Assembly: GCF_017948595.1 (NCBI RefSeq)
Contig: NZ_JAGFBV010000029.1
Location: forward strand, 1-57,332
Direction of reading: 5' to 3'
Source of the DNA: Flavobacterium geliluteum
GTDB taxonomy: Bacteria > Bacteroidota > Bacteroidia > Flavobacteriales > Flavobacteriaceae
DNA length: 57,332 nucleotides
Positions 7,787-15,367 of the stretch are shown piece by piece. The notes beneath the pieces were generated by a model. That model saw only the letters and a program-made list of their open reading frames with translations. It searched no databases and was not told where the DNA came from. A program made the translations under genes and the position numbers. How positions within the stretch are numbered: position 1 is the first letter of the stretch; each line of letters starts with the position of its first letter.

Positions 7787-10597
7787 TTATAAGTCAAGTT
7801 TCAAACCAAAATTATAACGAGCCTGATAATATTCTACTTGTTTTGTGTGCGATTCAACTCCTTGGTAATAACGCAACGGTTGATTCGTCAGGTTATTAGC
7901 TTCGGCAAAAACACGAAGTTTTGGCGTTATTTTGTAAGAAGCATTTGCATCTAAGAAAAACTGTTTGTCATAATAACTATCATTATACGCTTCTGAACCT
8001 AATTCGTCTAAATAATCAGAGGTAAAGTTGGTCGAAATTCTCGCTGAAAAACGTTTGTTTTCCCATGATAGCGAGCCGTTAAACATGTGTGGCGTTGTAC
8101 CAGGAAGGCTTATGTTGTTTCTTTCGTTTCCATCTTCATCGGCAATTCCTTTTGCTTTAGATTCAGTATATGTATAATTCAAATAAATACCAAAACCTTT
8201 TAAAAATTTTCCAGGTAAGAAATCTAACTGACGTTGAAATGCTACTTCAAAACCATAAGCATCTACTTTGTCTCCATTTCTAGATTGAATAAATTCCCAG
8301 TTTTCTCCTGCCGGAATTGGGTTGGCCTGATTAGGAAAATCAGCAGCAAATTTTTCTGCCGAATATTGGCCATCGCTGTAAGTGTAGATAAAATCATTTA
8401 ATTTTTTATAGAAAAAACCTCCGGAAATAAGTCCTACTGATTTGAAATAATTTTCGGCCATAAAATCATAATTGTACGAGTAAGTGGCGTCAAGCTCTGG
8501 GTTTCCAGCTGTGATTTCTTTATCAGAAGCAATATTGTTTACGTACGGAGCCAGTGCATAATAGTTTGGTCGAGCCAAAGCAGTTGTGGCAGCTGCTCTT
8601 AAAACTAAATCTTTGGTAGCATTATATTGAAATGAAATACTTGGCAATAAGTTCGTATACGAGTTTGTAGTATTGATTGTACTTTCTAATTCTTCTTCGT
8701 CTAAAACACGGTTTCCAGTGTAATCAATGTTTGTGCTTTCTAAGCGGAAACCCAAAACCATTGATAACTTATCATTAAAATCCTGATCCCATCTTACGTA
8801 AGCAGCATAAATATTTTCTTTTGCGGTATAATTTACGGCCAAATATTCTGATGGATCTGTTTCTTTATCAAATAATGAAGCGTTATTCAAATCAAGATTT
8901 CCTAAGAAATTCGCCGAAGCAAAATTTCCTGCGATATATTTGCTTCCAGGATTAAAGTTTTTTCCATCAAAATAACTAGTTGGAATTTCAGATAACAATC
9001 CCATTCCATCATTGATTGGCTCGTAAGAATAGAAAACATTATTTCTTTCTTTTTCTTTCATTCTAAGTCTAAGACCTGTTCTAAGTCTTCCTTTTTCAGA
9101 AGGAATAATAGAAAAAGGGAAACGAATATTGACTTTTGCACCAAATTCACTTTCGCTCGTATCATCTGTATTTTCAGAAACAGAGTTAAATTCTAATTCA
9201 TCTAAAGCTTCTCCAACTGATGTTACCAAAGGAAATTTATTTTCGGAGAAATCCTGATTAATTACTAGTCCTTCCTGACGGTATTCTATGTAACGTTCTC
9301 CTGGTCGATATTCGCGGGCTTTTGCATAATTTGCCGACCAATCAAGATCTAATTTTGAGTTGATTAAATGTTCTCCGCGAAGCGAATAATTTTGCACGCG
9401 CTGGTCTTCGAGACGTCTGCTTTTATTACGACTATTGTCAACGCCACCTTTGGTTTCGCGTTTTACACGACCTTCAAAACCCGTAATTTCTTCACCATTA
9501 TAAATTGCTTCAATATCATCGTACGTCGTTCTAAAACGATTTTCTCTATCGTCTCTCCAATTGTAAATTGCATTGGCAAAAAGGCTGTTATTTTCGTCAA
9601 ATTTATAATCTAAAGCGATAGATCCACTGCGGCGAATGCGTTGCACATCATATTTTCTAATTTCGGCAGCTTGCAAAAATTCATTCCCAAATTCATCCTT
9701 TACCCATTCGTTCTCAACGTTGTCAGAGCCGTAATCTACATTATTATAAGAACCACTAAAAACGAATCCAAATTTGTTGTCAAAAAAACGATTTCCATAT
9801 ACTAAACCTGCAGTATAAGAAGGATTTTCTCGAATTGGTAAGTAACCACCAGCAAGAGTTGCCGAGATTCTTTCTCCGTTTGGGGTCGCTCTTGTTACCA
9901 AATTTACAGATCCTCCGATAGCATCAGCATCCATATCAGAAGTTAATGTTTTATTGACTTCGATCGTTGAAATCATATCAGATGGAATCAAATCCATTTG
10001 TACGTTTCTGTTATCACCTTCCGCAGACGGAATTCGATCGCCATTAAGAGTTACGGAGTTTAGTGACGGTGCTAAACCTCTGATAATAATATTTCGAGCC
10101 TCACCCTGATCATTTTGCATTGTGATACCCGGAACACGTTTTAGGGCATCCCCAACATTAGCATCAGGAAAGCGACCTACTTGATCAGACGAAATCACAT
10201 TTCCAATGTTTTTGCTGTTTTTTTGTTGATTTAATGCTTTTGCCTGACCTTTTAAAATGTCTCCAACGATCACCTCATTCAATTCGGTTCCTGAAGTTTT
10301 TAGCGAAAAGTCCAGAACATTATTTTTACCTTCTTCAACAGTAATGTCATGCATTAAGGAAGTATAACCAATATATTTTATTTGTACTTGGTAAGTTCCA
10401 GGATTGATGTTAAGTAGCTCAAAACGGCCATTATAATCGGAAACGGTGTATTTGTTTTCACCAACAATTTGAATCATGGCTCCAGGCAAAGGAAGTTTGT
10501 CATCTGCATCTAAAACTTTTCCTGAAATTATGGCTTTTTGCGCATAGCTTGAAAGTGCCAATGAAAGGAAGATAACCAATAGATAAATTTTTTTCAT
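7787..10597 (-). CDS. TonB-dependent receptor with carboxypeptidase-like domain (phytate-linked)
   Basis: An outer-membrane TonB-dependent transporter of 936 residues. It has a signal peptide (about 1-19, ending SYA-Q) and a CarboxypepD_reg-like domain (about 22-100, ISGKVLDADDKLPLPGA). The plug domain (about 120-235) contains VGDALKRVPGITM and the motif VEVNKTLTSDMDADAIGGSVNL. The barrel ends in an aromatic-poor FGLKLDL strand. It is not SusC-type, because no SusD gene follows. The downstream phytase gene indicates uptake of phytate-derived inositol phosphates or linked compounds (inference). A TAGTTTTG -7 element lies at 10618-10625 (minus). Confidence 0.88.
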   Translation of the reverse strand: MKKIYLLVIFLSLALSSYAQKAIISGKVLDADDKLPLPGAMIQIVGENKYTVSDYNGRFELLNINPGTYQVQIKYIGYTSLMHDITVEEGKNNVLDFSLKTSGTELNEVIVGDILKGQAKALNQQKNSKNIGNVISSDQVGRFPDANVGDALKRVPGITMQNDQGEARNIIIRGLAPSLNSVTLNGDRIPSAEGDNRNVQMDLIPSDMISTIEVNKTLTSDMDADAIGGSVNLVTRATPNGERISATLAGGYLPIRENPSYTAGLVYGNRFFDNKFGFVFSGSYNNVDYGSDNVENEWVKDEFGNEFLQAAEIRKYDVQRIRRSGSIALDYKFDENNSLFANAIYNWRDDRENRFRTTYDDIEAIYNGEEITGFEGRVKRETKGGVDNSRNKSRRLEDQRVQNYSLRGEHLINSKLDLDWSANYAKAREYRPGERYIEYRQEGLVINQDFSENKFPLVTSVGEALDELEFNSVSENTDDTSESEFGAKVNIRFPFSIIPSEKGRLRTGLRLRMKEKERNNVFYSYEPINDGMGLLSEIPTSYFDGKNFNPGSKYIAGNFASANFLGNLDLNNASLFDKETDPSEYLAVNYTAKENIYAAYVRWDQDFNDKLSMVLGFRLESTNIDYTGNRVLDEEELESTINTTNSYTNLLPSISFQYNATKDLVLRAAATTALARPNYYALAPYVNNIASDKEITAGNPELDATYSYNYDFMAENYFKSVGLISGGFFYKKLNDFIYTYSDGQYSAEKFAADFPNQANPIPAGENWEFIQSRNGDKVDAYGFEVAFQRQLDFLPGKFLKGFGIYLNYTYTESKAKGIADEDGNERNNISLPGTTPHMFNGSLSWENKRFSARISTNFTSDYLDELGSEAYNDSYYDKQFFLDANASYKITPKLRVFAEANNLTNQPLRYYQGVESHTKQVEYYQARYNFGLKLDL

Positions 10598-10617
10598 TTT
10601 TTTATTTGATTTTGACG

Positions 10618-10625
10618 CAAAACTA
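10618..10625 (-). promoter_or_regulatory. Probable -7 element of the receptor-phytase operon
   Basis: TAGTTTTG on the minus strand fits TAnnTTTG, 20 bases before the start codon. Further upstream, TAACAATCTGTTA (about 10660-10672) forms a TAACA/TGTTA dyad that could be an operator, possibly for a phosphate-responsive regulator (unproven). Confidence 0.4.
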
Positions 10626-10788
10626 TAGCCTTAATATTATTAAACTTTGTAAAAAAAATTAACAGATTGTTATGATTGGAGGAGTAAAAACAAAATGAAT
10701 TAATCTTTAAATAACATGAAAATCATAAAAGAATAATCTGCAATTAAAAACAAATCAACTATTTAGGTCAGAATTGAAATTTTGGCGC

Positions 10789-10796
10789 TAAATTTG
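10789..10796 (+). promoter_or_regulatory. Probable -7 element of the DUF4407 gene
   Basis: TAAATTTG matches the consensus, 62 bases upstream of the start. The leader contains a GCCCTTAGGGC hairpin (about 10810-10820) and two copies of AATCATCAATCA (10834-10845 and 10848-10859), the second ending on the A of the start codon. Confidence 0.4.
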
Positions 10797-10858
10797 CCTT
10801 ATCACACGAGCCCTTAGGGCGAACTGACGAAGTAATCATCAATCAAAAATCATCAATC

Positions 10859-11959
10859 ATGTTAAAACAATTTTTTATCCTGTGTTCTGGAGCCGATAAG
10901 GATCTCCTCGAGGGTTGTTCAGATGGCGAACAAACCAAATATGTTGGTATTGGAGCAACCGTTTTTTTTACTGCGGTTATGGCTTTTTTGGCCGGTACTT
11001 ATGCTCTTTTTACCGTTTTCGACTCTATTTATCCGGCTTTAATTTTTGGATTTGTTTGGAGTTTACTCATCTTTAATTTAGATCGATTTATTGTTGCTAC
11101 TATCAAAAAAAGAGATCGTTTTTCAGACGAATTTCTTCAGGCGACTCCTCGTATTGCTTTGGCAATTATCATTGCTATTGTGATCTCAAAACCTTTAGAA
11201 ATTAAAATTTTCGAAAAAGAAATCAACACTGTTTTATTGAAGGAAAAAAATGAAATGGAGTTGGCTAATAAAAAGCAAGTAGGCAACTATTTCAAATCAG
11301 ATTTGGATAAAAATAAAGCCGAAATCGCTGCTTTGAAAAGTGAAATTCTAAAAAAAGAAAAAGAAGTAAACGCTTTGTATGCCACTTACATCACCGAAGC
11401 CGAAGGGACTACCGGAACTAAAAAATTAGGGAAAGGTCCTGTTTATAAAGAAAAACGAGAGAAACATGATGCTGCTTTAAAAGAATATGCAACCTTAAAA
11501 GCGGCTAACGAAATTAAAATTGCCGAAAAAGAAAAAACAGCCAAGCAATTGCAGGCTGATTTAGACAAAAAAGTAACCCAAACCCAACCTATTATTGAGG
11601 GTTTTGATGGTCTAATGGCTAGAATCAATGCTTTGGATAAACTGCCTTGGTTGCCATCATTTTTTATAATGTTATTGTTTTTGGCTATCGAAACTTCTCC
11701 AATAATTGCAAAGTTATTAGCGCCAAAAGGCGAATTTGATTTCAAGCAGGAAGAGGCAGAAACAGCTATGAAAGCTACTTTGACACAAAACAAATACCAG
11801 CGCGATTTGTTAGTTAAAACCAGTGCGGAGATGCACGACAAAGTTTATGCAGATATTGCTCAGGATAAAAATCTATACGATTTACAACGTAAAAAAGCCA
11901 TAGAACTTTTAGAATTACAAGCGCATAATTTTGTAGAAAAACAAAAAGCTACGCTTTAG
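10859..11959 (+). CDS. DUF4407 domain membrane protein
   Basis: A 366-residue inner-membrane protein. Two hydrophobic helices lie at about 29-55 and 56-75, a third near 97-115, then a long charged coiled-coil-like segment (about 120-240, rich in Lys/Glu). A fourth helix lies near 263-283 (LPSFFIMLLFLAIETSP), and a Gln/Lys-rich tail follows. The start LCSGADKDLL and the FNLDRFIV segment are DUF4407 signatures. The function of the family is unknown. It is monocistronic and ends in a strong hairpin shared with a convergent gene. Confidence 0.85.
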   Translation: MLKQFFILCSGADKDLLEGCSDGEQTKYVGIGATVFFTAVMAFLAGTYALFTVFDSIYPALIFGFVWSLLIFNLDRFIVATIKKRDRFSDEFLQATPRIALAIIIAIVISKPLEIKIFEKEINTVLLKEKNEMELANKKQVGNYFKSDLDKNKAEIAALKSEILKKEKEVNALYATYITEAEGTTGTKKLGKGPVYKEKREKHDAALKEYATLKAANEIKIAEKEKTAKQLQADLDKKVTQTQPIIEGFDGLMARINALDKLPWLPSFFIMLLFLAIETSPIIAKLLAPKGEFDFKQEEAETAMKATLTQNKYQRDLLVKTSAEMHDKVYADIAQDKNLYDLQRKKAIELLELQAHNFVEKQKATL

Positions 11960-11990
11960 TAGTAAAGTTTGAAATTCATTTAGATTTTAT

Positions 11991-12053
11991 AAAGTCAAAA
12001 GCCAGAATAGAAAAATACTATTCTGGCTTTTGACTTTCTGGCTTTCGACTTTA
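11991..12053. terminator. Bidirectional 20-bp hairpin with a tandem copy
   Basis: A perfect 20-bp inverted repeat (11991-12010 with 12018-12037, 7-base loop) sits between convergent genes ending at 11959 and 12063. The second arm's sequence CTGGCTTTTGACTTT is repeated directly after it with one change (CTGGCTTTCGACTTT). The stem could terminate both genes, although T tracts are poor. The word structure also fits the repeat families in other gaps. Confidence 0.6.
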
Positions 12054-12062
12054 TGACTAAAA

Positions 12063-12785
12063 TTACATATAGCTCAATATCTCTTTTTTATAGGTGTCAT
12101 ATTCTCCTTGAAGAATTAAACCGTTGTCTAAAAGTTTTTTATAATTCTGTAATTTGTCAAAAAGTTCTTCTTTTGATAATTCGCTTAATTTACGTTCGCC
12201 AGTAGTAGTTTGATTTTGTTGAATCGGCTCGTATGTTTCTGTATAAGAAGGTGTAACAGTAGGCATGATTTCTGCAAAATTTGTTACTTCTTCTGTTTCA
12301 ATTTCTTCGATGATTTCTTCGGGTTCAAAATTAGTTGCTTCTTCAATAGGTTTTGGAGCTTCAGCAAAAGGAGTTTCGATTATAACTGGATTTTTTAGTA
12401 AATCCAATTGTTCTTTGGCGTAAGTATATATTTTTCGAGCTTGAATTTTCGGAATATAATCTATCGAAATCTGTAAATCGGTAGTGGTATTAAACGAAAA
12501 CTCAGATCCTAAAATATTTTCTTTTACAAAAGCACCAACAATATCATCCCAAGTATAATCTATAAAATCCATTGATAGGCCTAAATTTTTAGGTTTACAA
12601 ATGATAATCCTTTTGTTTGTCAGTACAATACTATCTGGAAAAACAGTAATGGCAGGCTTTTTTTGAACCGCAATATACCCAATTTCTTCGTTTTTCATCA
12701 ATAAATCATTGAGTTTAGAAGTGATTTTTTCAATCGCTTTTGGGTCTTGTTCTTCGTTCAGAAATTTTTTAAATTGTTCTTTCAT
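12063..12785 (-). CDS. PH domain and SHOCT domain protein
   Basis: A cytosolic 240-residue protein. The N-terminal part (about 30-130) looks like a bacterial PH domain (bPH/YokE-like): VFPDSIVLTNKRIIICKPKNLG and DYTWDDIVGAFV are typical. A proline- and glutamate-rich linker (about 135-195) follows. The C-terminus (about 199-240) is a SHOCT domain (LYKKLLDNGLILQGEYDTYKKEIL-like pattern). SHOCT domains commonly sit at the ends of membrane-associated or stress proteins. The exact role is unknown. It heads a minus-strand run with two AGTTGCTAAGTT repeats just upstream. Confidence 0.75.
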   Translation of the reverse strand: MKEQFKKFLNEEQDPKAIEKITSKLNDLLMKNEEIGYIAVQKKPAITVFPDSIVLTNKRIIICKPKNLGLSMDFIDYTWDDIVGAFVKENILGSEFSFNTTTDLQISIDYIPKIQARKIYTYAKEQLDLLKNPVIIETPFAEAPKPIEEATNFEPEEIIEEIETEEVTNFAEIMPTVTPSYTETYEPIQQNQTTTGERKLSELSKEELFDKLQNYKKLLDNGLILQGEYDTYKKEILSYM

Positions 12786-12793
12786 ATTTGATA

Positions 12794-12829
12794 AGTTGCT
12801 AAGTTACAAAGTAACTGAGTTGCTAAGTT
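12794..12829. repeat. AGTTGCTAAGTT word repeat in the gap
   Basis: Two copies of AGTTGCTAAGTT (12794-12805 and 12818-12829) are separated by a 24-base period. Between them is a TTAC-AAA-GTAA mini-hairpin. They fill the gap between the MmcQ-like and PH/SHOCT genes. Confidence 0.6.
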
Positions 12830-12857
12830 TTTTTATCCTACGTCGCAAATGTAATGC

Positions 12858-13229
12858 CTAATTTTCTAATTTAATAATTTCATTCTGAATTTTCTTCGTC
12901 AAACTTTTGAAAACCAATTCATACGAGTGATCGATCAATTCTTTGATAAAATTAGTGGGTAGATTTCCGTTGACAGCAATGGTATTCCAATGTACTTTGC
13001 TCATGTGAAACCCTGGTTTTATCTCCTCGTATTCAGCTCGTAGCTCCTGAGCCCTTTCCGGATCACACTTCAGGTTTACAGCAGGTTCGTTCTTTTCCCA
13101 ATTGGATAAAGAAGATAACGCAAACATTTTTCCTCCAACTTTAAAGACTAAAGTATCTTCGTCAAAAGGGAAATGTTCAGAAACTCCTTTTTTTGAAAGA
13201 CAATATTCATAATAGGTTTCTAAATTCAT
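12858..13229 (-). CDS. MmcQ/YjbR family protein
   Basis: A 123-residue cytosolic protein of the MmcQ/YjbR (CyaY-fold) family. The pattern YCLSKKGVSEHFPFDEDTLVFKVGGKMFAL opens it. VNLKCDPERAQELR, then PGFHMSKVHWNTI and the closing helix LIDHSYELV are family hallmarks. Family members have a double-wing DNA-binding-like fold but no firm biochemical role. It sits 8 bases after the DUF4260 gene and probably shares its transcript with DUF4260 and GNAT. Confidence 0.87.
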   Translation of the reverse strand: MNLETYYEYCLSKKGVSEHFPFDEDTLVFKVGGKMFALSSLSNWEKNEPAVNLKCDPERAQELRAEYEEIKPGFHMSKVHWNTIAVNGNLPTNFIKELIDHSYELVFKSLTKKIQNEIIKLEN

Positions 13230-13237
13230 ATCAAATA

Positions 13238-13588
13238 TTATTTACCAATTTCGCCTAAGTGTGTAAATTTAAATCCTTTTCTTAATTTAAGGCCATAGCC
13301 AAAAAAACGATCCATTGCAGAATGAGAAAACATTATTATTCCGAGCAATTGAAGTGATAAATTAGCGAAAAAAATTCCCAACAAATATAATAAAATTGCG
13401 ATGCCTTGATGATGGAACAAGTTATAAGAACAAGCGCCAGTTTTGTTACCAAAAACATATCCTAAAATCGAGATGTCCGGTCCTAAAATTAAAATTAAAA
13501 ACCACCACCAATCATAGTTTAAGAGGCTAAACAAATAAATTCCGAGTATAAATAAACCTAAGGATTCTAGTTTAATAATGTTTTTCAT
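13238..13588 (-). CDS. DUF4260 membrane protein
   Basis: A 116-residue hydrophobic protein with three to four membrane helices. The segments GPDISILGYVFGNKTGACSYNLFHH and HSAMDRFFGYGLKLRKGFKFTHLGEIG are characteristic of DUF4260. The function is unknown. The start codon overlaps the GNAT stop by 4 bases (ATGA arrangement), which indicates translational coupling and a shared operon with the genes on either side. Confidence 0.85.
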   Translation of the reverse strand: MKNIIKLESLGLFILGIYLFSLLNYDWWWFLILILGPDISILGYVFGNKTGACSYNLFHHQGIAILLYLLGIFFANLSLQLLGIIMFSHSAMDRFFGYGLKLRKGFKFTHLGEIGK

Positions 13589-13986
13589 AGTATTTTCTTT
13601 TCCATTAATTTTTCGGGATGCTCAAGTGCTTTGAAGCCAAATTTTTGGTACAGAAAATGAGCATCTGTAGTCGCTAATCTCCAAATTTGTATTTTTTGAA
13701 GCTGAGGTTCATTCATCATCTTTTCAATCAAAATCGATGAATACCCTTTTCCACGATGTTGTTCGGTTATAAAAACATCCATTACATAGCCAAAAACCAC
13801 GTAATCCGTGATCACTCTTGCAAAACCAATTTGTTGGTCGTTCAGATAAATTCCAAAACAAACAGAAGCGTCAATTGTCGTTTGAACCTCTTCGATTGTA
13901 CGTCCTGCGGCCCAATAAATATCTTTCAAAAAATTTTGAATAAACGGGACATCAAGTTTAGTTTTATCTGTTGAAACGGTAATCAT
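13585..13986 (-). CDS. GNAT family N-acetyltransferase
   Basis: A cytosolic acetyl-CoA-dependent N-acetyltransferase of 133 residues. The GNAT core is visible: strand 4 (YVMDVFITEQHRGKGYSSILIEKMM), where the acetyl-CoA pyrophosphate loop is QHRGKGYSS. The final strand-turn AHFLYQKFGFKALEHPE is typical. The substrate is unknown. It is the first gene of a GNAT-DUF4260-MmcQ unit, overlapping the next gene by 4 bases. A hairpin of repeat words lies directly upstream. Confidence 0.87.
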   Translation of the reverse strand: MITVSTDKTKLDVPFIQNFLKDIYWAAGRTIEEVQTTIDASVCFGIYLNDQQIGFARVITDYVVFGYVMDVFITEQHRGKGYSSILIEKMMNEPQLQKIQIWRLATTDAHFLYQKFGFKALEHPEKLMEKKIL

Positions 13987-14008
13987 TTTAATTTTAGATT
14001 TTAGAGTT

Positions 14009-14056
14009 CAGATTTTAGATTTTTTCAGCATTGTAGAATCTACAATCTAAAATCTG
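14009..14056 (-). repeat. CAGATTTTAGATT inverted repeat, possible terminator
   Basis: CAGATTTTAGATT (14009-14021) is perfectly inverted at 14044-14056. The second arm is inside the last codons of the cyclase gene, whose stop codon TAG (14042-14040) lies in the loop. A related AGATTTTAGAG word precedes at about 13996. T-rich sequence follows on the minus strand, so it may act as a terminator. Confidence 0.6.
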
Positions 14057-14819
14057 CAATTTTATATAATATTGGTTTGCTCGGACTCGCATCATTTTCA
14101 AACGAAACAATCTGGAGATTTAGTATGTAATTTCCATCTTCAATTTCATCAGGAACAAAAATCATTTCAGTAATTGTTGCGTATAATCGAGCATCAGAAT
14201 TTAGATGAACCGTATTTGTTACATTCCAAAAAGCTTTATGTGCCAATAATTTACCTTCGTCATGTTCTTTGTCAACACTTGGTAGATCAATTAGCAAATG
14301 TTGAATTTTGCTTTCGCGGATGAAAACGGCAGCTTCTTCAGACAAATAGGGCGGATTGGTATGAGAATATTTTCTTGATTTTTTATCTTTTTGGTTCGGA
14401 AGTGTTCTAATGATCAAAGCCTCGATTGTCTTTCCTGCTAAAGAGGAAGCGATCGCATTTTTAACCTGAATTTTTGTAATTACCAGATCTTCTCCGATAA
14501 TTTCAGGTTCAATTGTAATTAATTTTGCAATAAAGAAAAATTGCTTTAGCGATTGATTGATGCTGTAAAAAACATTTGTAATATGTCCTAAGCATTCGGT
14601 GTGAGTGCCATGTCCGTGCGGATTAAAAAAAATAGTATTAAAATTGGTCGAAGACTTTCCTTCAGAAACTTTCCCAATCCAATCACCAAAAACGACAGGC
14701 TCGATAACTGGTTTTTCGATGTACCAAGCAATCGGATTTTCGTCTGTATTTGTCAATGGAATCGAAATATCAATAGGTTTTGATAAGTCAATTTGAAAAT
14801 TATGGATTTTTGCTATCAT
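14040..14819 (-). CDS. Cyclase family protein (kynurenine formamidase-like fold)
   Basis: A 259-residue metal-dependent hydrolase of the putative cyclase/KynB superfamily. It opens with IDISIPL and has the metal-binding motif HGHGTHTECLGH (about 69-80, the HxGTHxD/E signature with Glu in place of Asp). DLPSVDKEHDEGKLLAHKAFW and the C-terminal TEMIFVPDEIEDGNYILNLQI segment follow. The fold is known for amide or lactone hydrolysis; the substrate here is unclear because no tryptophan-pathway gene is nearby. Its last codons and stop lie inside an inverted-repeat word. Confidence 0.83.
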   Translation of the reverse strand: MIAKIHNFQIDLSKPIDISIPLTNTDENPIAWYIEKPVIEPVVFGDWIGKVSEGKSSTNFNTIFFNPHGHGTHTECLGHITNVFYSINQSLKQFFFIAKLITIEPEIIGEDLVITKIQVKNAIASSLAGKTIEALIIRTLPNQKDKKSRKYSHTNPPYLSEEAAVFIRESKIQHLLIDLPSVDKEHDEGKLLAHKAFWNVTNTVHLNSDARLYATITEMIFVPDEIEDGNYILNLQIVSFENDASPSKPILYKIADFRL

Positions 14820-14825
14820 GATTCT

Positions 14826-14855
14826 AACCGCGAGGTTCGCTAAGGTTTACGCAAA
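14826..14855 (+). repeat. Left arm of the inverted repeat around the GxxExxY gene
   Basis: The 30-base arm AACCGCGAGGTTCGCTAAGG... (14826-14855) matches the reverse complement of 15332-15361 at 28 of 30 positions. The arm begins 7 bases upstream of the cyclase start codon. It continues as GGGCGCAAAG, another copy of the GCAAAG word. Confidence 0.8.
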
Positions 14856-14869
14856 GGGCGCAAAGTTTT

Positions 14870-15247
14870 TTAAAGATTGTTTACAATTCTTCTAATGCCG
14901 TTTTTTATTAAAGCTACATTGAAATTGATCAATAAGCCTAATTTGCAATTTGTTAATTTTAAATAGGTTAATAATTGAGCAAAATGAACTTCATTTAAAG
15001 CATCAACAGATTTTATTTCCAAAATTAATTTATTTTCAACTATAATATCTAGTCGATAACCAATATCTAGTTTTACCTCTTCGTAAAATAAAGGTAAAGG
15101 TCTTTGTTTTTCAATTTCTAGACCTAACTTTTTCAGTTCATAAAAAAGACATTCTTCATAAGCATTTTCTAGCAGCCCGGGTCCTAAGGATTGATGAACT
15201 TTTAAAGCACAATTAAATACAATTCGTGATAATTCATTTTCTGACAT
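14870..15247 (-). CDS. GxxExxY protein
   Basis: A 125-residue protein of the GxxExxY family. The eponymous motif is in GPGLLENAYEECL (G-L-L-E-N-A-Y). It also has GYRLDIIVENKLILEIKSVDAL, whose D-(x)n-E-x-K pattern resembles a PD-(D/E)XK nuclease core, and LLTYLKLTNCKLGLLINFN. The start at 15247 (MSENEL) is preferred over an upstream ATG at 15274, because family members begin near SENELS and the longer form would overlap a TAGATTTG -7 element (15279-15272). Function is unproven. The gene lies exactly between two inverted-repeat arms in the cyclase-hemW gap. Confidence 0.85.
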   Translation of the reverse strand: MSENELSRIVFNCALKVHQSLGPGLLENAYEECLFYELKKLGLEIEKQRPLPLFYEEVKLDIGYRLDIIVENKLILEIKSVDALNEVHFAQLLTYLKLTNCKLGLLINFNVALIKNGIRRIVNNL

Positions 15248-15271
15248 GAGTATTAAAAATAAAATTAAACT

Positions 15272-15279
15272 CAAATCTA
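15272..15279 (-). promoter_or_regulatory. Probable -7 element of the GxxExxY gene
   Basis: TAGATTTG on the minus strand matches TAnnTTTG, 24 bases before the preferred start codon. It suggests that the cassette has its own promoter. Confidence 0.4.
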
Positions 15280-15331
15280 CGTTTTAAATTTGTTTAATAT
15301 AAATTTATTCTTACAAATAAAAACTAGCGTT

Positions 15332-15361
15332 TTTGCGTAAAACTTAGCGAACCTTGCGGTT
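15332..15361 (-). repeat. Right arm of the inverted repeat around the GxxExxY gene
   Basis: The reverse complement reads AACCGCAAGGTTCGCTAAGT.... It matches the left arm at 14826 with two mismatches in 30. It ends 6 bases from the hemW stop codon (15368-15370). Confidence 0.8.
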
Positions 15362-15367
15362 AAACTC

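Noticed and set aside
7434..7817. 127-residue open frame on the plus strand over the phytase start
   Set aside because: It is antisense to the phytase N-terminus, whose motifs and lipobox are intact, and has no recognisable features.
11443..11841. 132-residue open frame on the minus strand
   Set aside because: It is antisense to the coiled-coil part of the DUF4407 gene; repeated Lys/Glu codons produce long antisense frames.
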